From: Gordionus sp. m RMFG-2023
Lineage: Eukaryota; Nematomorpha; Gordioida; Chordodea; Parachordodidae
Assembly: GCF_954871325.1 (NCBI RefSeq)
Contig: NC_088776.1
Coordinates: forward strand, 32,350,508-32,414,507
Length of the DNA: 64,000 nucleotides
Reading direction: 5' to 3'
The notes under the pieces were generated by a model. The model had not been told where the DNA came from. It saw nothing but the letters and a program-made list of their open reading frames with translations, and searched no databases. Positions within the stretch are counted from its first letter, which is position 1; every line of letters begins with the position of its first letter. Made by a program: the position numbers and the translations under genes. Of the stretch, positions 28,101 through 43,100 are shown in pieces.

Positions 28101-31100
28101 ACTGATCAATGGAAAACATGTAATTGGCTTTTAGAATTGCTATGGCTAGTCCTTGATGGATCTAATTATACATTATTATTTTTTTCTATAAGAGAACAGT
28201 TTTAATTAATAAAATTTCTCATCTATAAGAGATTTTTTGAAAAATCAAAATTTTTGTTGATTAATTTTTTGCATTATTATATCATAAGATATTTTTTAAA
28301 AAAATTATAAAAAAAAAAGTAAAGTTAAATAATAAAAAAAATCCCAAATAAAACACAAATCAACCAATTCACATTACGTACTTGAAATTGTATTAGCTAA
28401 TTTACAAATTTCGCATTTCTGTTAAAAAAAATTGTGGTGTTAACGCCTTTATGTAGATTATTATATTATCTGCTCCTTTCTAGAACTAAAACAAATTCGA
28501 TTCGTACTTTACGAATATTTTTAAATAGAATACAAATAATGATTAAAAATTATTTGTCTTATAAGTGAATTATTCGAAAATATTTATAAATTCTTGAAAT
28601 TATTCATAAGTATTAAATATGTTATTTGATAACTTTTTTCATATCTATTAATCATTTCTTAAAATATTTAACATTCAAATCAAATAATGATTTTATTATT
28701 CATATCAATTATGATTAGTATTATAGACCTAATTCTTCTTATTATTTATCGTTTAGTGACTCTTTTCCAGGCTTACCTGGGTAAGGCCATTTTCCCTTCT
28801 AATCCCCTTTCTCTATTTTCAGAATGAGCATCACCACTGGAAAAACCTAGCACCTTCATGCCATTATCTACCACTTCATCCAGTTTTCTTTGGTTTCCAT
28901 CTGAGTCTTGTTCCTTCCATCTAAACAACATCATCTTTTTAACTAATCATCCTTTTCCTTCCGTTCAGCATGTCCAAACTATCTCAGTATATTGCTTATA
29001 GCCCAATTCTTTCTCACAGTTCTTTGCTTGTTTTTACTCTCAGATATATCCCGAATATAAATCTAACCATCTCCTTTCTTTCTAACTTGGCTTCGTGGAT
29101 AAACTTGAATTCGGGTTTTAAACTTATTATTGTTTAATTTCTATTTTATAAATCAGATAGGATTAATCCTGAGAAGTATTTCTTTAAGTTTATCATTTTT
29201 TTAAATTAGTCTTCAGAAGTGTAAGCACTTATTTAAATTCAATCGGCAACGAATAGCGGGAGGATTCCTAGTCACACTATCGGATTGCATTAGCAGCAGA
29301 ACTACGACTTTTAAGAACACCACTGAGAGGGAAGGGGAGATGTTGCAACTACAAAATGTGTTGATTATTGACCTATTCAAATACGGATCCAATAGTGTGC
29401 TATTCATATTCATATTATTTAAACAAATAGAATTATTTCGTATATAATTTTATTAAGATACAAAAATTATATTAAAATCTATCAAAATATAAAAAATTAA
29501 TTATGCATAAATTAAATCAATATCTATAATTTAATGGAACTAAAAATGTTTTAAAAATAATATAGATTTTTTAAAAATTATTTCATGTCTTTAACCGATA
29601 ATCTCCCAAAATAATTGTTTAAAAAAATATGAATTGTGATATTTTTATTTATTGATTCATACTTTTATGGTTTAAAATATTAATATAGAGTTACAATTTT
29701 TGTGTGTACTTATATTTGGTATAAAATATAAACATGGTAAAGAAATCTATATATATAATAACAATATGCATAAAGAATTGATAAACAGATGCTAATACGC
29801 TCAGATTCCATGGGTAAACGAGTTTTCCTTGCAATAAAATTTTCATATATTCACTTTTCCGTAAAATTGAATTTATACGTTACGGTGATGGATATTCGGG
29901 TTTAGTAACATTTTGTTTATTCTTATCTGTCATCACTACGCCTATTTTTTTTTGGCAACAACTTCAAAAATTAAGATTTAGAACGTTCTAGAAAACTAAC
30001 GATTCCAACGAAGGATACTTCAATTAGAAAACACATTGCTGGAATTCTACTGCTCAAATTATGTTAGCATATATGGCTCTATTAGATTAACACTTTTTTT
30101 TATATATGATCGCTTTCGCTATAAATACTTTATTTCCATCCCTAGATTATAATTGTTCATATATATATATAAAGTAATATAATTATTAACTAAAATTAAA
30201 AAATTTGTGAGGTTAAAAAAATTACCCGAGTGGTGAGACGGGAACTTAAACAAACACCCTCAATTTTTAGAATGACATAACTTAAGAATTTATACAAATT
30301 GTCTGAACGACCGAAAAGTTATTAATTTTGAAGAAATGACAATAGAATAGGAACACCTTTGAAAGAAATAATCATTTTAAATGTATTATATGCTTGTAGT
30401 TTATGTACTGGCTATAGGCATATATTTTTATTTTTAAATTAAGCTTTCATAATAAAAAAAGATAACCATTAAAAAAAAATTGAGTCCTAGGAAATCGGAG
30501 TTGCATAATATCGACATTTGCAAAAATATTTAGTTTTATCGGAATCCGCAGAAATATGTAAATATTGCATCTAATATTTTCTTTAATTTATTGAATTTAA
30601 AATCTTTATATTCATTTAAAAAAAATACATATTATGATATAAATTAAGGTTGAATTGATTATCAGAATAAATACATATCGGTTTATAAAGTTATTTATAA
30701 TGTTTATATTTCTAATCATAAAATAATAAGGGTTCGAATTTCGTTGAATTCGATGTACAATTGACAAAAGATCAAATTCCATTTCTGTATCATGATTTTA
30801 ACGTAGTCATTAGTATCCTAAAAAATCCTCCTAACTTTAATGATGGCGCTACTTTTTATGAAGATTTTATTAAAATAGGAACGCATCAAACTACTTTGCA
30901 TCAATTAAAAACTTGGCAGGTTAAAATCTTACGTTCATAGCATATGGGTTTTGTAAACCTTGAAAAATAATATCAAATTAATTATATACTCAAGAAAGGA
31001 TAATAAAATTTAATTTACAAAAAAATGTTGGAGGTGGTTATTTTTGATCAAATTTAAGATTTTAATTAGTCACTATGTTTTTGAATTATTTAATTTTAGT

Positions 31101-34100
31101 AAAAAAAACTGATTATTATCTGCAATATTTCAAAATTAGTAAATTTTTTAGTAAGCTAGAACCAATATCAAATTATAATTAAATAATTGTGACGTGATCA
31201 TAATTCCTCTAAAATATTTTATTTCTTTCCGATTACATAATCATTGTCTTGTCCCTAAAACTGATTTTTTTTATAAAAATATAGCTTCACCACGAAACCT
31301 TGTTGGATAAACAAACTCAAAATCTTCACCCAAATTCTTTTACCAACTTAATCAATAACTCAGAAGATTCAAATTGTTCAGATAATTCTAGTCTTTCTTA
31401 TACTATTAATCAATCTCCTAATAAGATAGATTCCAATCAATATTCAAAATCTTATTCCGATGCTCTAAAAAAATCCACTCTTCTTCCCAGCGAAAATTTA
31501 TCCGTTCCCGATGATAATGAAATTATAAATTTATTGCGAAAAGAGGAACAAATTGCATTCAATGACAATAAAAAGGAAGATAGTATGATTGATTTTATTA
31601 GGGAAAATAAGGGGAGCGCAACTCAATTTAAAAAAGGTTAAGAGAGGAAAAAATAAAAATTGATTGCATAATGTTAATCAGATATCTCAATAAAGCCTAG
31701 TCCGTGTCTTTAAACCCCAATTTAATAAATTACATGATAGATTATTTAAAAATTCTCTTCTCATATTTTTTACTTTTCTCTGAAACCAAAAATACAACCA
31801 ACATTATTTTCAAAGACCAAGAAACCCCGGGTCTGGCATATATATTCTTTTAAATAAAGGATGGAGAATAATAATTACAAATCCCGGACCCAACTTGTAG
31901 GAATCTCATCGGTTTGATGTTAATAATGATGTTAATGTTAAACTATCCTTTTGCGCTTTATTCCTTAAGAAGTTAATTATTGATAGAATTTGAATTTAAA
32001 CGAATATAATTAATATATATCAAAATAGTATTATCTTAGTGTTGCTAAACGTTTGGTTTTATAACTGGGTCTTAAAAAATCGACTAAATCAGCTAATATT
32101 ATTAAACATCTTGAAAAACTTTCAATTAACTTCTCCCAAAATTTTCTAAAATCTCATTCAATACATTAAAAAAAGTATAGTATAGTTGGGTAATTGCTTT
32201 GGCTTTCTAGCTTATTATTTAGCCTACTAAAAATGGTTATTTTAGCCGATAATTGTCAAAACTTAACTCGTCTCGCACCTCAATGCTTAGAAGATTTACT
32301 TACGCGTCGGTAAAATTGTCCTAATGCTAATAATATTTTCCACAATAATGAACTATCTTTTTCATTAGAAAAAAAAATAAAATTAATATATCATTGATAT
32401 GATAGCTTTGATTATTATTAAAAACATTAAAAAATATGTCACAAAGAAAAATTTCTAATGGCTTTGGTTATAATAAAAATTATTCTGATTTTACATTGTT
32501 TATTTTTTCTATTTCTTGAATCTCGGGCATAAATTTCCTGAACTTCCTACAAAAAGATACTCGATAGGCTAAAAATCCGGACGAAAATATCTTAATTTTT
32601 TATTAAGTTTTTAAATGCTTAGTAAAGATGAAATTTTTGTAAAAATTATCATATTCTACACTATATTTCAGGGTAAAAAAACAGATATTTGAAATGATAA
32701 TCTCATAAAAATTTTAGTTTTCTATTTGTTTATGTTCATATTATATTGTAGCAATTTACTAAACAATGGCTAAATTTTATTAAACCATTTTTTAGACCCG
32801 ACCGATTTTTAATTATTAAGCGCATCAGGAAGCTTAAAATTACATTACGCCTCAAAAAATATAAAATCGTTATGACGCCCTTTATTTAATGTTATAAAAC
32901 GATATTAGAAATGTAATCTTAATTATACACTTAAAGAAATATGGGACTATTAATTTATTATTCTATATCTATAATGAATCAATTTTTAGCACATACAATA
33001 TTAAAATTAAAAATTACAAAATAAATATTATTTTAATAATTAATTTGGTATATAATGCAATACAAAATAATGCAAATGATTATTTAAAAATAGAAATAAT
33101 AAAAGTATCCATTTTAATCTATCGCCTTCAGTGTTTTTGGCATTATATAGATTCTATAAGAATTTTTAGTGTTATTTTTTTCATTTTAATCTAATTTCAT
33201 TAAGTTTTTAGCATGATATAGAATCTCTAAAAGGGATTAAATTAGATTATGTAACCGCGTTAATTTTTACTTCACTAGAAATATCCAAAAATTAATCTAA
33301 TTGAATTAAGTGCTTGTTTTATTTAATGATAAAAATCCTAAACACCTTTCTGATTTCGCTAAACATTTTAAAAAATATATATCAATAGCAATGTTATTAA
33401 ATAATATTATAAGTAATCTTACCTTTGCACTAAGAACAATATGGGACAATAATAGATTTTTACTGGAATAACCGTAGATTATCTTAAAACCAGGAAATTT
33501 TTTATAATTTATTGCCATGTGTTTTATTTTCAATTTTAAATCGATTTTTGAGCGCATTTTAATAAATTTAAATCTGTATCGAAAATGTATTTCATCTTCT
33601 TTAGAATACCTACCCTATGAATTTCAGACAATTTTGTCTTTAACTTTTGAGTCATTTAAAATTTATATGGAAAAACGATTATAAAATATTAAGTTAAGAT
33701 TTCATGGGAAAATTTTCAAAAATCACAGGGTATTTCTAAACTTGTTAAAATACATTTCCTGTAAAATCAGATACGAGGATAGAAGGTTCTAGTTATGTAT
33801 CTTAGACATTTATTAATAAATATTTGCTACTTGTTATTATCCGACTTAGTATCGTTCCAAGTTTCTACACCGTAGTAAAGAGAGGCCATAATTAAGACTT
33901 TAAATAGTCTAATCTTCAATGGAATCGAAATTTGCTGGGACCAAATTTTCATCAGAACCCTGTACTTTATTCTGGTCTTATTTAGTTTAGACTGTTGATC
34001 TTTTTTTGTACAACCTTTCTTGTCCAATAAAACACCTAGATATTTTAAAGTAGTTACTTCAGTAATCGTACATCCATCTACAGTTAAATTAATCGGTGGA

Positions 34101-37100
34101 GAAGAATAGTAGGACGTCATAATTTTTGACTTGTTTTTATCTAATAATAGGCCAAAGTGTCCCGCCTCTAAGATGATACAATTTAAGGCTGACTGTAAAA
34201 TCAAAGCCGATTCACCGACTAAACATAAATCATCGGTGAAAGCTATAATGCTTAGTTTTCCAGAAAACCATTGAGCAAAGTGTTTATCTCTGACTTTGAT
34301 TATAATATGATTAATAACAATGTTGAATAGAATCGGTGATAAAACACAACCTTGCTTCAATCCCAACATTATCGGAATTTTCGGTGATTTTTCCCCCGCA
34401 TGAACAATTTGAATAGAGTAATCATTATAAATTAATTTCAACAGACTTATCAAAATTAAAGGAGTACCCAACTCCTCTAAAGTCCTCCAAAGTTTGGAAA
34501 GTATTATCGAATCAAAAGCTTTTTTAATATCTAGTGCAACAATTATCAATTGTCTTTTCCTTACTAACGCTCTCTCTAGTTGAATTTTTAATGCTAGAAT
34601 CGCCTCCAATGCGTTACGATTTTTCCTAAACGCAACCAATGAATTCACGAATAGAGGTTCCACCAGAGGTTTTAATCTATTTAGTATAATATTTGCAAAG
34701 ATCTTACCACTGAGTTTATTGATATTCCCCTCCAATCTTCAAGGGATTTAGGATTTTTGATTTGGGGAAATTTACCAAGATTGCAGTGATCCAATCGTTC
34801 GGACAAAACCTTTCGGTCATACCCTGGATATAATTGGAATAACATGGGGTCAGTCTTCAAAGTATTCACTATGTAATAAATCCTGACCACTTTCCTTATG
34901 ATTTTTCAATTTATTAATTATTCCAACTAATTCAGCTTTTTTTGGTTGTAAAATCCTAGCATCGGATGAGATTTGGGCCATAGATGAACTTTGTTGTACA
35001 TTACGCAATCTTGATTCAGGAAGCAGAGTTGTGCCGAGATAAGATAAATCATCATTTGGGAGAATATTGGTTCTATTATTTAAGCTCATTAGTGGAGGCC
35101 AAATTTTCGAAGTGGAAGGATGTTGGTCAATTAAATAAGAGCAATGTGAGGATTTATTTTTAATATTGTAACTATTAGAATGGAGAGGGAAGTTTAGGTG
35201 GGAATAATGTAAAGATTGTGAAGATTTGATAGTAACATCATAGTTATTTGGTTGAACACGAATATGAGAACGATGTAATAATGTAGATTTGGCATTATCG
35301 TCTATTAAAGATGAGAAAGAAATGAGGTAAAGCTTAGAAGTTGGAGGACATTCTTTGATAATAGTAGCGGAATTTGAAGATGAAATTTGTAGAGGCCAAA
35401 GCTTAGAAGTTGGAGGACATTCTTTGATAATAGTAGCAGAATTTGAAGATGAAATTTGTAGAGGCCAAAGCTTTGAAGTGGAAGGACTATGATCATCAAT
35501 AGTTAGGAGCTAGGTAAACATTTACAGAACTCACATGGTCACTAAACAAACTAGAATAATGATTGTACCAAATGTCCATTTGGGTCTTTGGATTAGTTAT
35601 CAGGGTATTCTGATGCCAGAGTTTAAATATAAGCTGCTTACGGCCAGATGTAAAATATTTTAGTAGTCTGAAAGCCTTGAAAGAGTCATTTTTGTTAAAC
35701 AAGTTATTAATTTCTACAGCACGACGTTCCAAGTATCTACGTTTGTCTCTCCTAAGTTTATGGCTAATATCATCTAATAATTTAGCCCTATTTCTCCTAT
35801 AGTGACCTTTCCCATTTAAATTAACTAAGAGACTTTTCGATTCAGTCGAAATCCAATCCGGATAATCATCTATTTCTGGTAGGGACATGGCCGCCGCCTC
35901 AGTAAAAATATCACGAGTATTTTCCCATAACGAATCAATAGATAATTTAAAGAGAGAATCTTTCTGAACTAAATATCTTTCCCGTACAAGTTTGATATAT
36001 TTATCCTTTATAAAAATATGTTTGATAGTAGTTTTGGTAAAATTTAAAGATTACCAACAGCCCAGTTATAATGAGAGACATTATATATTGACATGATGAA
36101 TGTCAATAAAATTATGTTATTTTTACAGGATCAGAACGGAACGTGAGTAATAAATGGGATTAATGTTAAAGAAGATAACTAATCCAAAGACCCAAATGGA
36201 CATTTGGTACAATCATTATTCTAGTTTGTTTAGTGACCATGTGAGTTCTGTAAATGTTTACCTAGCTCCTAACTCTATTGATGATCATAGTCACTTCTAA
36301 GCTTTGGCCTCTACAAATTCCATCCTCAAATTCCGCTATTATCAAAGAATGTCCTCCAACTTCTAAGCTTTACCTCCCTTCTTTCTCATCTTTAATAGAC
36401 GATAATGCCAAATCTACATTATTACATCGTTCTCATCTTCGTGTTCAACCAAATAACTATGATGTTACTATCAAATCTTCACAATCTTTACATTATTCCC
36501 ACCCCAACTTCCCTCTCCATTCTAATAGTTACAATATTAAAAATAAATCCTCACATTGCTCTTATTTAATTAACCAACATCCTTCCACTTCGAAAATTTG
36601 GTCTCCACTAATGAGCTTAAATAATAGAACCAATATCTCCCAAATGATGATTTATCTTATCTCGGCACAACTCTGCTTCCTGAATCAAGATTGCGTAATG
36701 TACAACAAAGTTCATCTATGGCCCAAATCTCATCCGATGCTAGAATTTTACAACCAACAAAACCTGAATTAGTTGGAATAATTCATAAATTGAAAAATCA
36801 TAAGGCAAGTGGACAGGATTTACTACATAGTGAATACTTGAAGACTGACTCCATGTTATGTGCGGAGATCCTTCTTCCAATTATATCCAGGGTATGGACC
36901 GAAAGGTTTTGTCCGAACTATTGGATCACTGCAATCTTGGTAAATTTTCCCAAAATCAAAAATCCTAAATCCCTTGAAGATTGGAGGGGAATATCAATAA
37001 ACTCGGTGGTGTATAAGATCTTTGCAAATATTATACTAAATAGATTAAAATCTCTGGTGGAACCTCTATTCGTGAATTCATTGGTTGCGTTTAGGAAAAA

Positions 37101-40100
37101 TCGTAACGTATTGGAGGCGATTCTAGCATTAAAAATTCAACTAGAGAGAGCATTAGTAAGGAAAAGACAATTGATAATTGATGCACTAGATTTTAAAAAA
37201 GCTTTTGATTCGATAATACTTTCCAAACTTTGTAGGACCTTAGAGGAGTTGGGTACTCCTTTAATTTTGATAAGTCTGTTGAAATTAATTTATAAGGATT
37301 ATTCTATTCAAATTGTTCATGCGGGGGGAAAATCATCGAAAATTCCGATAATGTTGGGATTGAAGCAAAGTTGTGTTTTATCACCGATTCTATTCAACAT
37401 TGTTATTAATCATATTATAATCAAAGTCAGAGATACACACTTTGCTCAATGGTTTTCTGGAAAACTAAGCATTATAGCTTTCACCGATGATTTATGTTTA
37501 GTCGGTGAATCGGCTTTGATTTTACAGTCAGCCTTAAATTGTATCATCTTAGAGGCGGGACACTTTGGCCTATTATTAGATAAAAACAAGTCAAAAATTA
37601 TGACGTCCTACTATTCTTCTCCACCGATTAATTTAACTGTAGATGGATGTACGATTACTGAAGTAACTACTTTAAAATATCTAGGTGTTTTATTGGACAA
37701 GAAAGGTTGTACAAAAAAAGATCAACAGTCTAAACTAAATAAGACCAGAATAAAGTACAGGGCTCTGATGAAGATTTGGTCCTCACAGCAAATTTCGATT
37801 CCATTGAAGATTAGACTATTTAAAGTCTTAATTATGGCCTCTCTTTACTACGGTGTAGAAACTTAGAACGATACTAAGTCGGATAATAACAAGATGCAAA
37901 TATTTATTAATAAATGTCTAAGATACATAACTAGAACCTTCTATCCTCGTAATACTACAAATTATAGGCTTTGGGCTAGCTGTGATATTCTTCCTATTCA
38001 TAGAATGATAGAATATAGGAAAATCGAGTTGGTGGGTCACATAATAAGACATCCTTCGAACAACTTAATACATCAAGCCTTTATAAATCAATTTCAGGAA
38101 GACATTGCTCTAAAGCCTTTTCTATCCTTTAAGGGCAGTTGGTTTGGAAGAATGGTAAGGTCTTTGGTAGAACTCGATTTATCTCGGGATTTTTAAAGAC
38201 GGCTTCGTCAGACATAAAAATATTCAAATATATTCTGAGACTCATATATGAGCATATGACAAATAACTGCTAAATGAGGTTAAAATTGATAACTTGTTCA
38301 TAATATGTATTATGAGGTTAAAATTGATAAACTTTGTTCATAATATGTATTTTAAGTTATTATTTTCTAGAAATGGGGTTTTTCTAATATTTATTAGGAC
38401 TTAAGGTTTCTTTCCATAATCTTCTTAATAATAGTTTATTATTAGATATTTATTTAAAGATGGCCAAACTTCTTCTCTAAATTTATTGTGATTTTAGTTT
38501 TTTATTTTATTCTATTCCTAATTGTATCCCAATTGTATTTTAATCATACGTTACTGTTTGATATTTGTTTCATTTAAAGTTGAGTCTCTTCTTTAATTTA
38601 TTATAATTTAAGTTTTTTTTTTCTTTTTCCTTAAGCCAAGTTCCAATTGTTCTAATTTAAGTAATTGTGATATACTCTTAAAGATCAGTAGTCTTTTCTT
38701 ATTATCGGCAAAATGATAATGGCTTTTCCTTCCTTTATTGTATTTAATTATCTCTTAAAGTAATAATTAGACGGTTGTATTTGGAAGACTTTAGACAGTT
38801 TCCTATATCTATTCAGTTCTCCTTATAATATAATTTCTATTTATCTCCTGCTATACGATTTCTCACTTCATTGGAATGGATTAGTTCCACTCATATATTA
38901 GTTTCCTGGGTACAAGGTTTGTCGGTATCCTGAGAAAAAAACCGGCATAATTATATGAAGGATAGGCCTTCATATAATTCACGTTCGCTCATCTTGGGCA
39001 GGTCTATGACCAACGTGCAAGATAAGATAAGATTTTTAAAAAGCGTTCAAAAAATAATTTAAAATTGAAAAATAAATGGACCAACATAACATATATAATA
39101 AAAAACATCACAAACTAGTAAAAGATAAAATGTTATTAATTTTAATCTATATATATATATATGTGTGTTAGCGGCAATGTGGTATTTTTATAACTTTACA
39201 TAAATCATTTTTGAGGAGTTTTTTTAAATTTACCTATGTGTTGTAGCTGTTGAAAAAAAAGAAGAAATAAATTTAATTTAATACATCAAATGTCAGTTAT
39301 TTTCTGACAGGGGAATTAAGTTTTCCTGGTGGATAGGGAAAAAAGGTGATCATCACATGGTTGGTTTTTTAAGGGTCCTTTGCCATAAAACAATCCATAT
39401 TTATTCATAATTATATTTATCTATCCATTAACAAAAAATATAAAGATTATAAATAAATAATAATTATCCAGCTCATATATTCTTCACTCCCACAGGTCCA
39501 TTCTTTATTCCTCCCAGCTGACATCTTCTCCAATTAATCCAATATCTTCACTCCAAAATAGTTAACAAAGGACCCTTAAAAATGATCACCTTTTTTCCCT
39601 ATCCACCAGGAAAACTTAATTCCCCTGTCAGAAAATACCTGACATTTGATGTATTAAATTAAATTTATTTCTTCTTTTTTCAACAGCTACAACACTATGC
39701 ATTTCAGATAATTTTGCCATGCCATATACTTTTGAACTTATTTATATTAGTTTTTCTTATAAATTATAACTGAATCAAAAGTTACCAATAAAATTATCAA
39801 CAATTCATAAGATAGGTCTAAACATGCTGGAATACATTTCCGAGAAAATAAAAAATTTTAATTAAAAAAAGCACGCTCAAAATATGATTTAAAATTGGAA
39901 AAATAACACAATAGCGGAAAAAACACATTGCCGCTAACATATGCACAAGATTAAAAGGATATGTTAATAATTAGTTAGACCTGTGCGCCGACAAAACTAT
40001 CGGCGGATTATTTTTTTATAATATATATTTTTTTATACTAATTTAATATTTTTAAAGAAAAGCTAAATTAAAATATAAATAAAAATATTGGCATATATTT

Positions 40101-43100
40101 AGATATTTATTGCAAAGACTTAACTAATTATAAATTCAATTAATTTTGTAATTTTATTATTATTATATATAAAAATAATCTCAATTTCATTGTTTTTTTT
40201 CCAATTTTTTCTGTTCTTTTAAATAATTTTTTGTTGATTAAACATGTTTTTTTTTAATTCTGTTTTTTCCATCCCTAGTCATATATCTTGAACTAATGCT
40301 TCTCTTAGTTTAGGATTTTATAAAAATATAAGCAGTTTATTGTTCGCTTTAATATAAAAAATTGAAAGAAAAGGGGATTTTTTCTTTATATGACCATTTC
40401 CGGTTTTCTATTACCCTGTACTTAACTATTTTAAATTTTATTTCATATTAAAGGGCTATTAATATTATAAAAATATATAGCAAAAGTAATTAATAGTCAA
40501 ATTATTTTTCAAGATATTTATAATTAAATGAAATGTATTTTAAAATTTTTAAAGGTTGCCATATCTCAGGAAGTAACCCTAGTTGGAATAAAATAATTTG
40601 TATTTTTCTTATTTAATTTATACTACAATCAGACAATAATTTTAAAAATTTGAGAGGTCAGGTTGAATCAACAATTGTAAAGGGGATTAAAATAATAATT
40701 TTTTCCGATTTATAAAATCCAGTTAAAAAGGGCGAAAACGAAATTAGTCAAAATTTAAAGAGCCAGTTTAACGTATTCCCAACATTGAAGGATGTCATGG
40801 AAAAGCTTGATGTAAACTTAGGATTTAACGTAGAATTAAAGTACCCACTATTATTTGAAGTAAAATGTTTGTGAGTTTATCGATAGTATAACTAATTTAA
40901 TTCTCTCACGATACTCCAATCTGTTATTATATTACTAGTTTTGACAATATTTGTTCTTAATCAGTGGTGTATTGCTTAAAAATTTGGTGGAGGGGGAGAG
41001 GGGGCTTTTTTTTAAAATATATTACCAAAAAATATGATATATAATTGAATATTTTTAACATGTTCAAAATCATAAGATGAAAACACCCTTCACATCCCCT
41101 CCCCTCAAAAAAAAAATTATTTTAAATTATTTTAATTCCTGAATATTTTTTGATAAATTTTTAAAAACAAGAATGTAATGTGATAAAAATAATTGTTGTT
41201 TAAACCACTATTGGTTTTAAAAAAAACTATTAATGTCTGCTGAAATACCTAATAGCGCCAAAACACCTCATATTGTAATGAGGAAAAAGAAAATATAAAT
41301 GTAGTTAATTTGGTGGAAGAATGAAAATGATCAAGATGCCAAGATTCAGAATAAGGAAAATAAGCCTGAACATGCAAAAACAAAATGAATAGGTTAGATT
41401 TTTAAATTATTCTTGTAAATATTTTATAACTATTTAAATCAGCTATCATCAATTAGGCCAGGTCCGATCAAAATTATAACCAAAATAATATTGTGGAAGT
41501 CTGGAGATCTTGCTCATAGATGGCAGAAACGTTTGTTGGACATCTATTTACCAAAGACGAGGCTTACTTAATATTGTTTTGGCTAAAATCTTAATCGGTC
41601 GTTTTTAAAAATAGACCCAAATAAGGTTTTTTAACAACAATACCTAAATCACTCAAAAAGACTGTTACTAATAATGGAAGAATATTTTCCTTGAAAATAC
41701 GTATAGGTTGAATAATCAATCGAAGCTGATGCAGTTTTTTGCTCCTTGTAAGATCTATAACTTAAAGTGAATCAAATCTATACCAAGATGGGTTTTACCA
41801 ACTGGAAGAAAATACTTGTATTCAGGGGCCTTGAGAAACATTATAATTGCAGAATACAAAGAAAAGGATCATAAGACTAAAAGATTTTTCCAATTTTTTT
41901 GTATAAACTAATTAGCAAAGACAACCATTTTAATTTTCTAGGCATAAAAATTTAAAACCTTTATTGACAACCAATATTATGAGATTGTTAAAAAAATATT
42001 TGTTAAAAGTTTAGAAAATTATAAAGATTGTGTTACATCAGATTTTGTCAAATTTCTATACCCTTACAAAAATGCATTTTTAAATGTTTTTTAAATATTA
42101 TGAATCAGTTTAGATTATTCACATTGAGTTGTGAATCAACTTTTAACTATTAAAGAGAATTATAAATCAGATAAACGTTCGAGTAGTGATATAAGAAAGG
42201 GTACTTGGTTTTATTAGGAAATGGAAAAAACATAACCGATTAATTTTGAAAATATTTTCATGGTATCAAAATTTTATTAAAGCTTTTTTTGATTTTACAT
42301 TGCTTCAATTATTGACATAATACCAATTGTGATGTAGTTATAAATATTTTTTTAAATAACATATATTTTATTTGAATCCCTACAAGTATTATACAAGTAC
42401 AATTAATTTATATCAACATTATTATATAATATTTGTAAAATCATAATCAACTAATTTCTTCCAGCTATAAGTCAATTCTTTCAGTTCATATAGTTTTATA
42501 AACATTTGATTATTGTATATTTTTATATGTGGTATTTTTCAAATAAAATAATATATTTCAATTTTTGTGTTCAAATAACTTAAATATTAGTTCTATGGTG
42601 TTAAAAAAATTTTAACAGCCCCCCCCCCCATGGGTGAAGCTATAATCGGGCATGAATTTGTCAGTGCTGCAGGATAAAGTATGCACAGAGTTAAGAAAAT
42701 TTGTAATTTGTAATATCTTCATTACTATATTGTCCAAGTCCAGCAATCGTTTCATATTTATTTATTTTGAATCTTGGCAGTTCTTACTACTTTCTTTTCG
42801 TCAAATCGCGTATCTAGGCTTTTAGGCCAATTTACTTTTTGATTAAAGAATATATCGGAAAGAATTTCTAAAATGAGGAAATAATTTGAATAATTTGATT
42901 TAAATTTATTCAAATCATTTTATCCACGTTTCCAAAGCTATTCATTAGACGGAACTGCATCATACTTTCTAGAGCTTATAAATTAATCTATTTTTCATCT
43001 TTATCAGATTTGGATTTTTTTTAATGGTATATTTTTAAATAAAAGTGTAAATTCTGAATCAAGCGACATTTGTAAATATTTACATACAAAGAGCTTTTAC

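Larger units (their letters stand above)
22066..30730 (+). other. GPCPD1 intron 8 (8665 bp), transposon-filled
   Basis: Contains the foldback element 22909-23667, a CpG-bearing degenerate repeat (24510-24790), an hAT-ended composite (25499-28082) with a gypsy fragment inside, and a LINE fragment (28780-29110). A small GC-richer patch at 29210-29410 has no recognised identity. The stretches 23668-24509, 24850-25498, 28083-28779 and 29411-30730 show no gene. Near 24851 a motif GTGTTGTTAAACGGCTCG starts, shared with other places in the window. Confidence 0.6.
31637..40722 (+). other. GPCPD1 intron 10 (9086 bp) with inverted LINE pair
   Basis: The first 1.9 kb (31637-33595) is AT-rich with degenerate TAAACGGCT-type motif remnants (about 32040, 32190-32280, 32760-32820) and no gene. 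A repeat half-copy follows (33596-33771), then LINE copy A, LINE copy B and its 3' tail to 39033, the matching repeat half, and a TA-flanked MITE. 39940-40722 shows nothing further. Confidence 0.65.

Noticed and set aside
29210-29413. GC-richer patch with a 66-codon - strand frame
   Set aside because: Both strands read without a recognisable family or splice context. It may be a transposon scrap, but I cannot support a call.
33306-33557. 83-codon open frame on the - strand
   Set aside because: No motif and no phase link to any gene. It lies next to the repeat split by the LINE pair.
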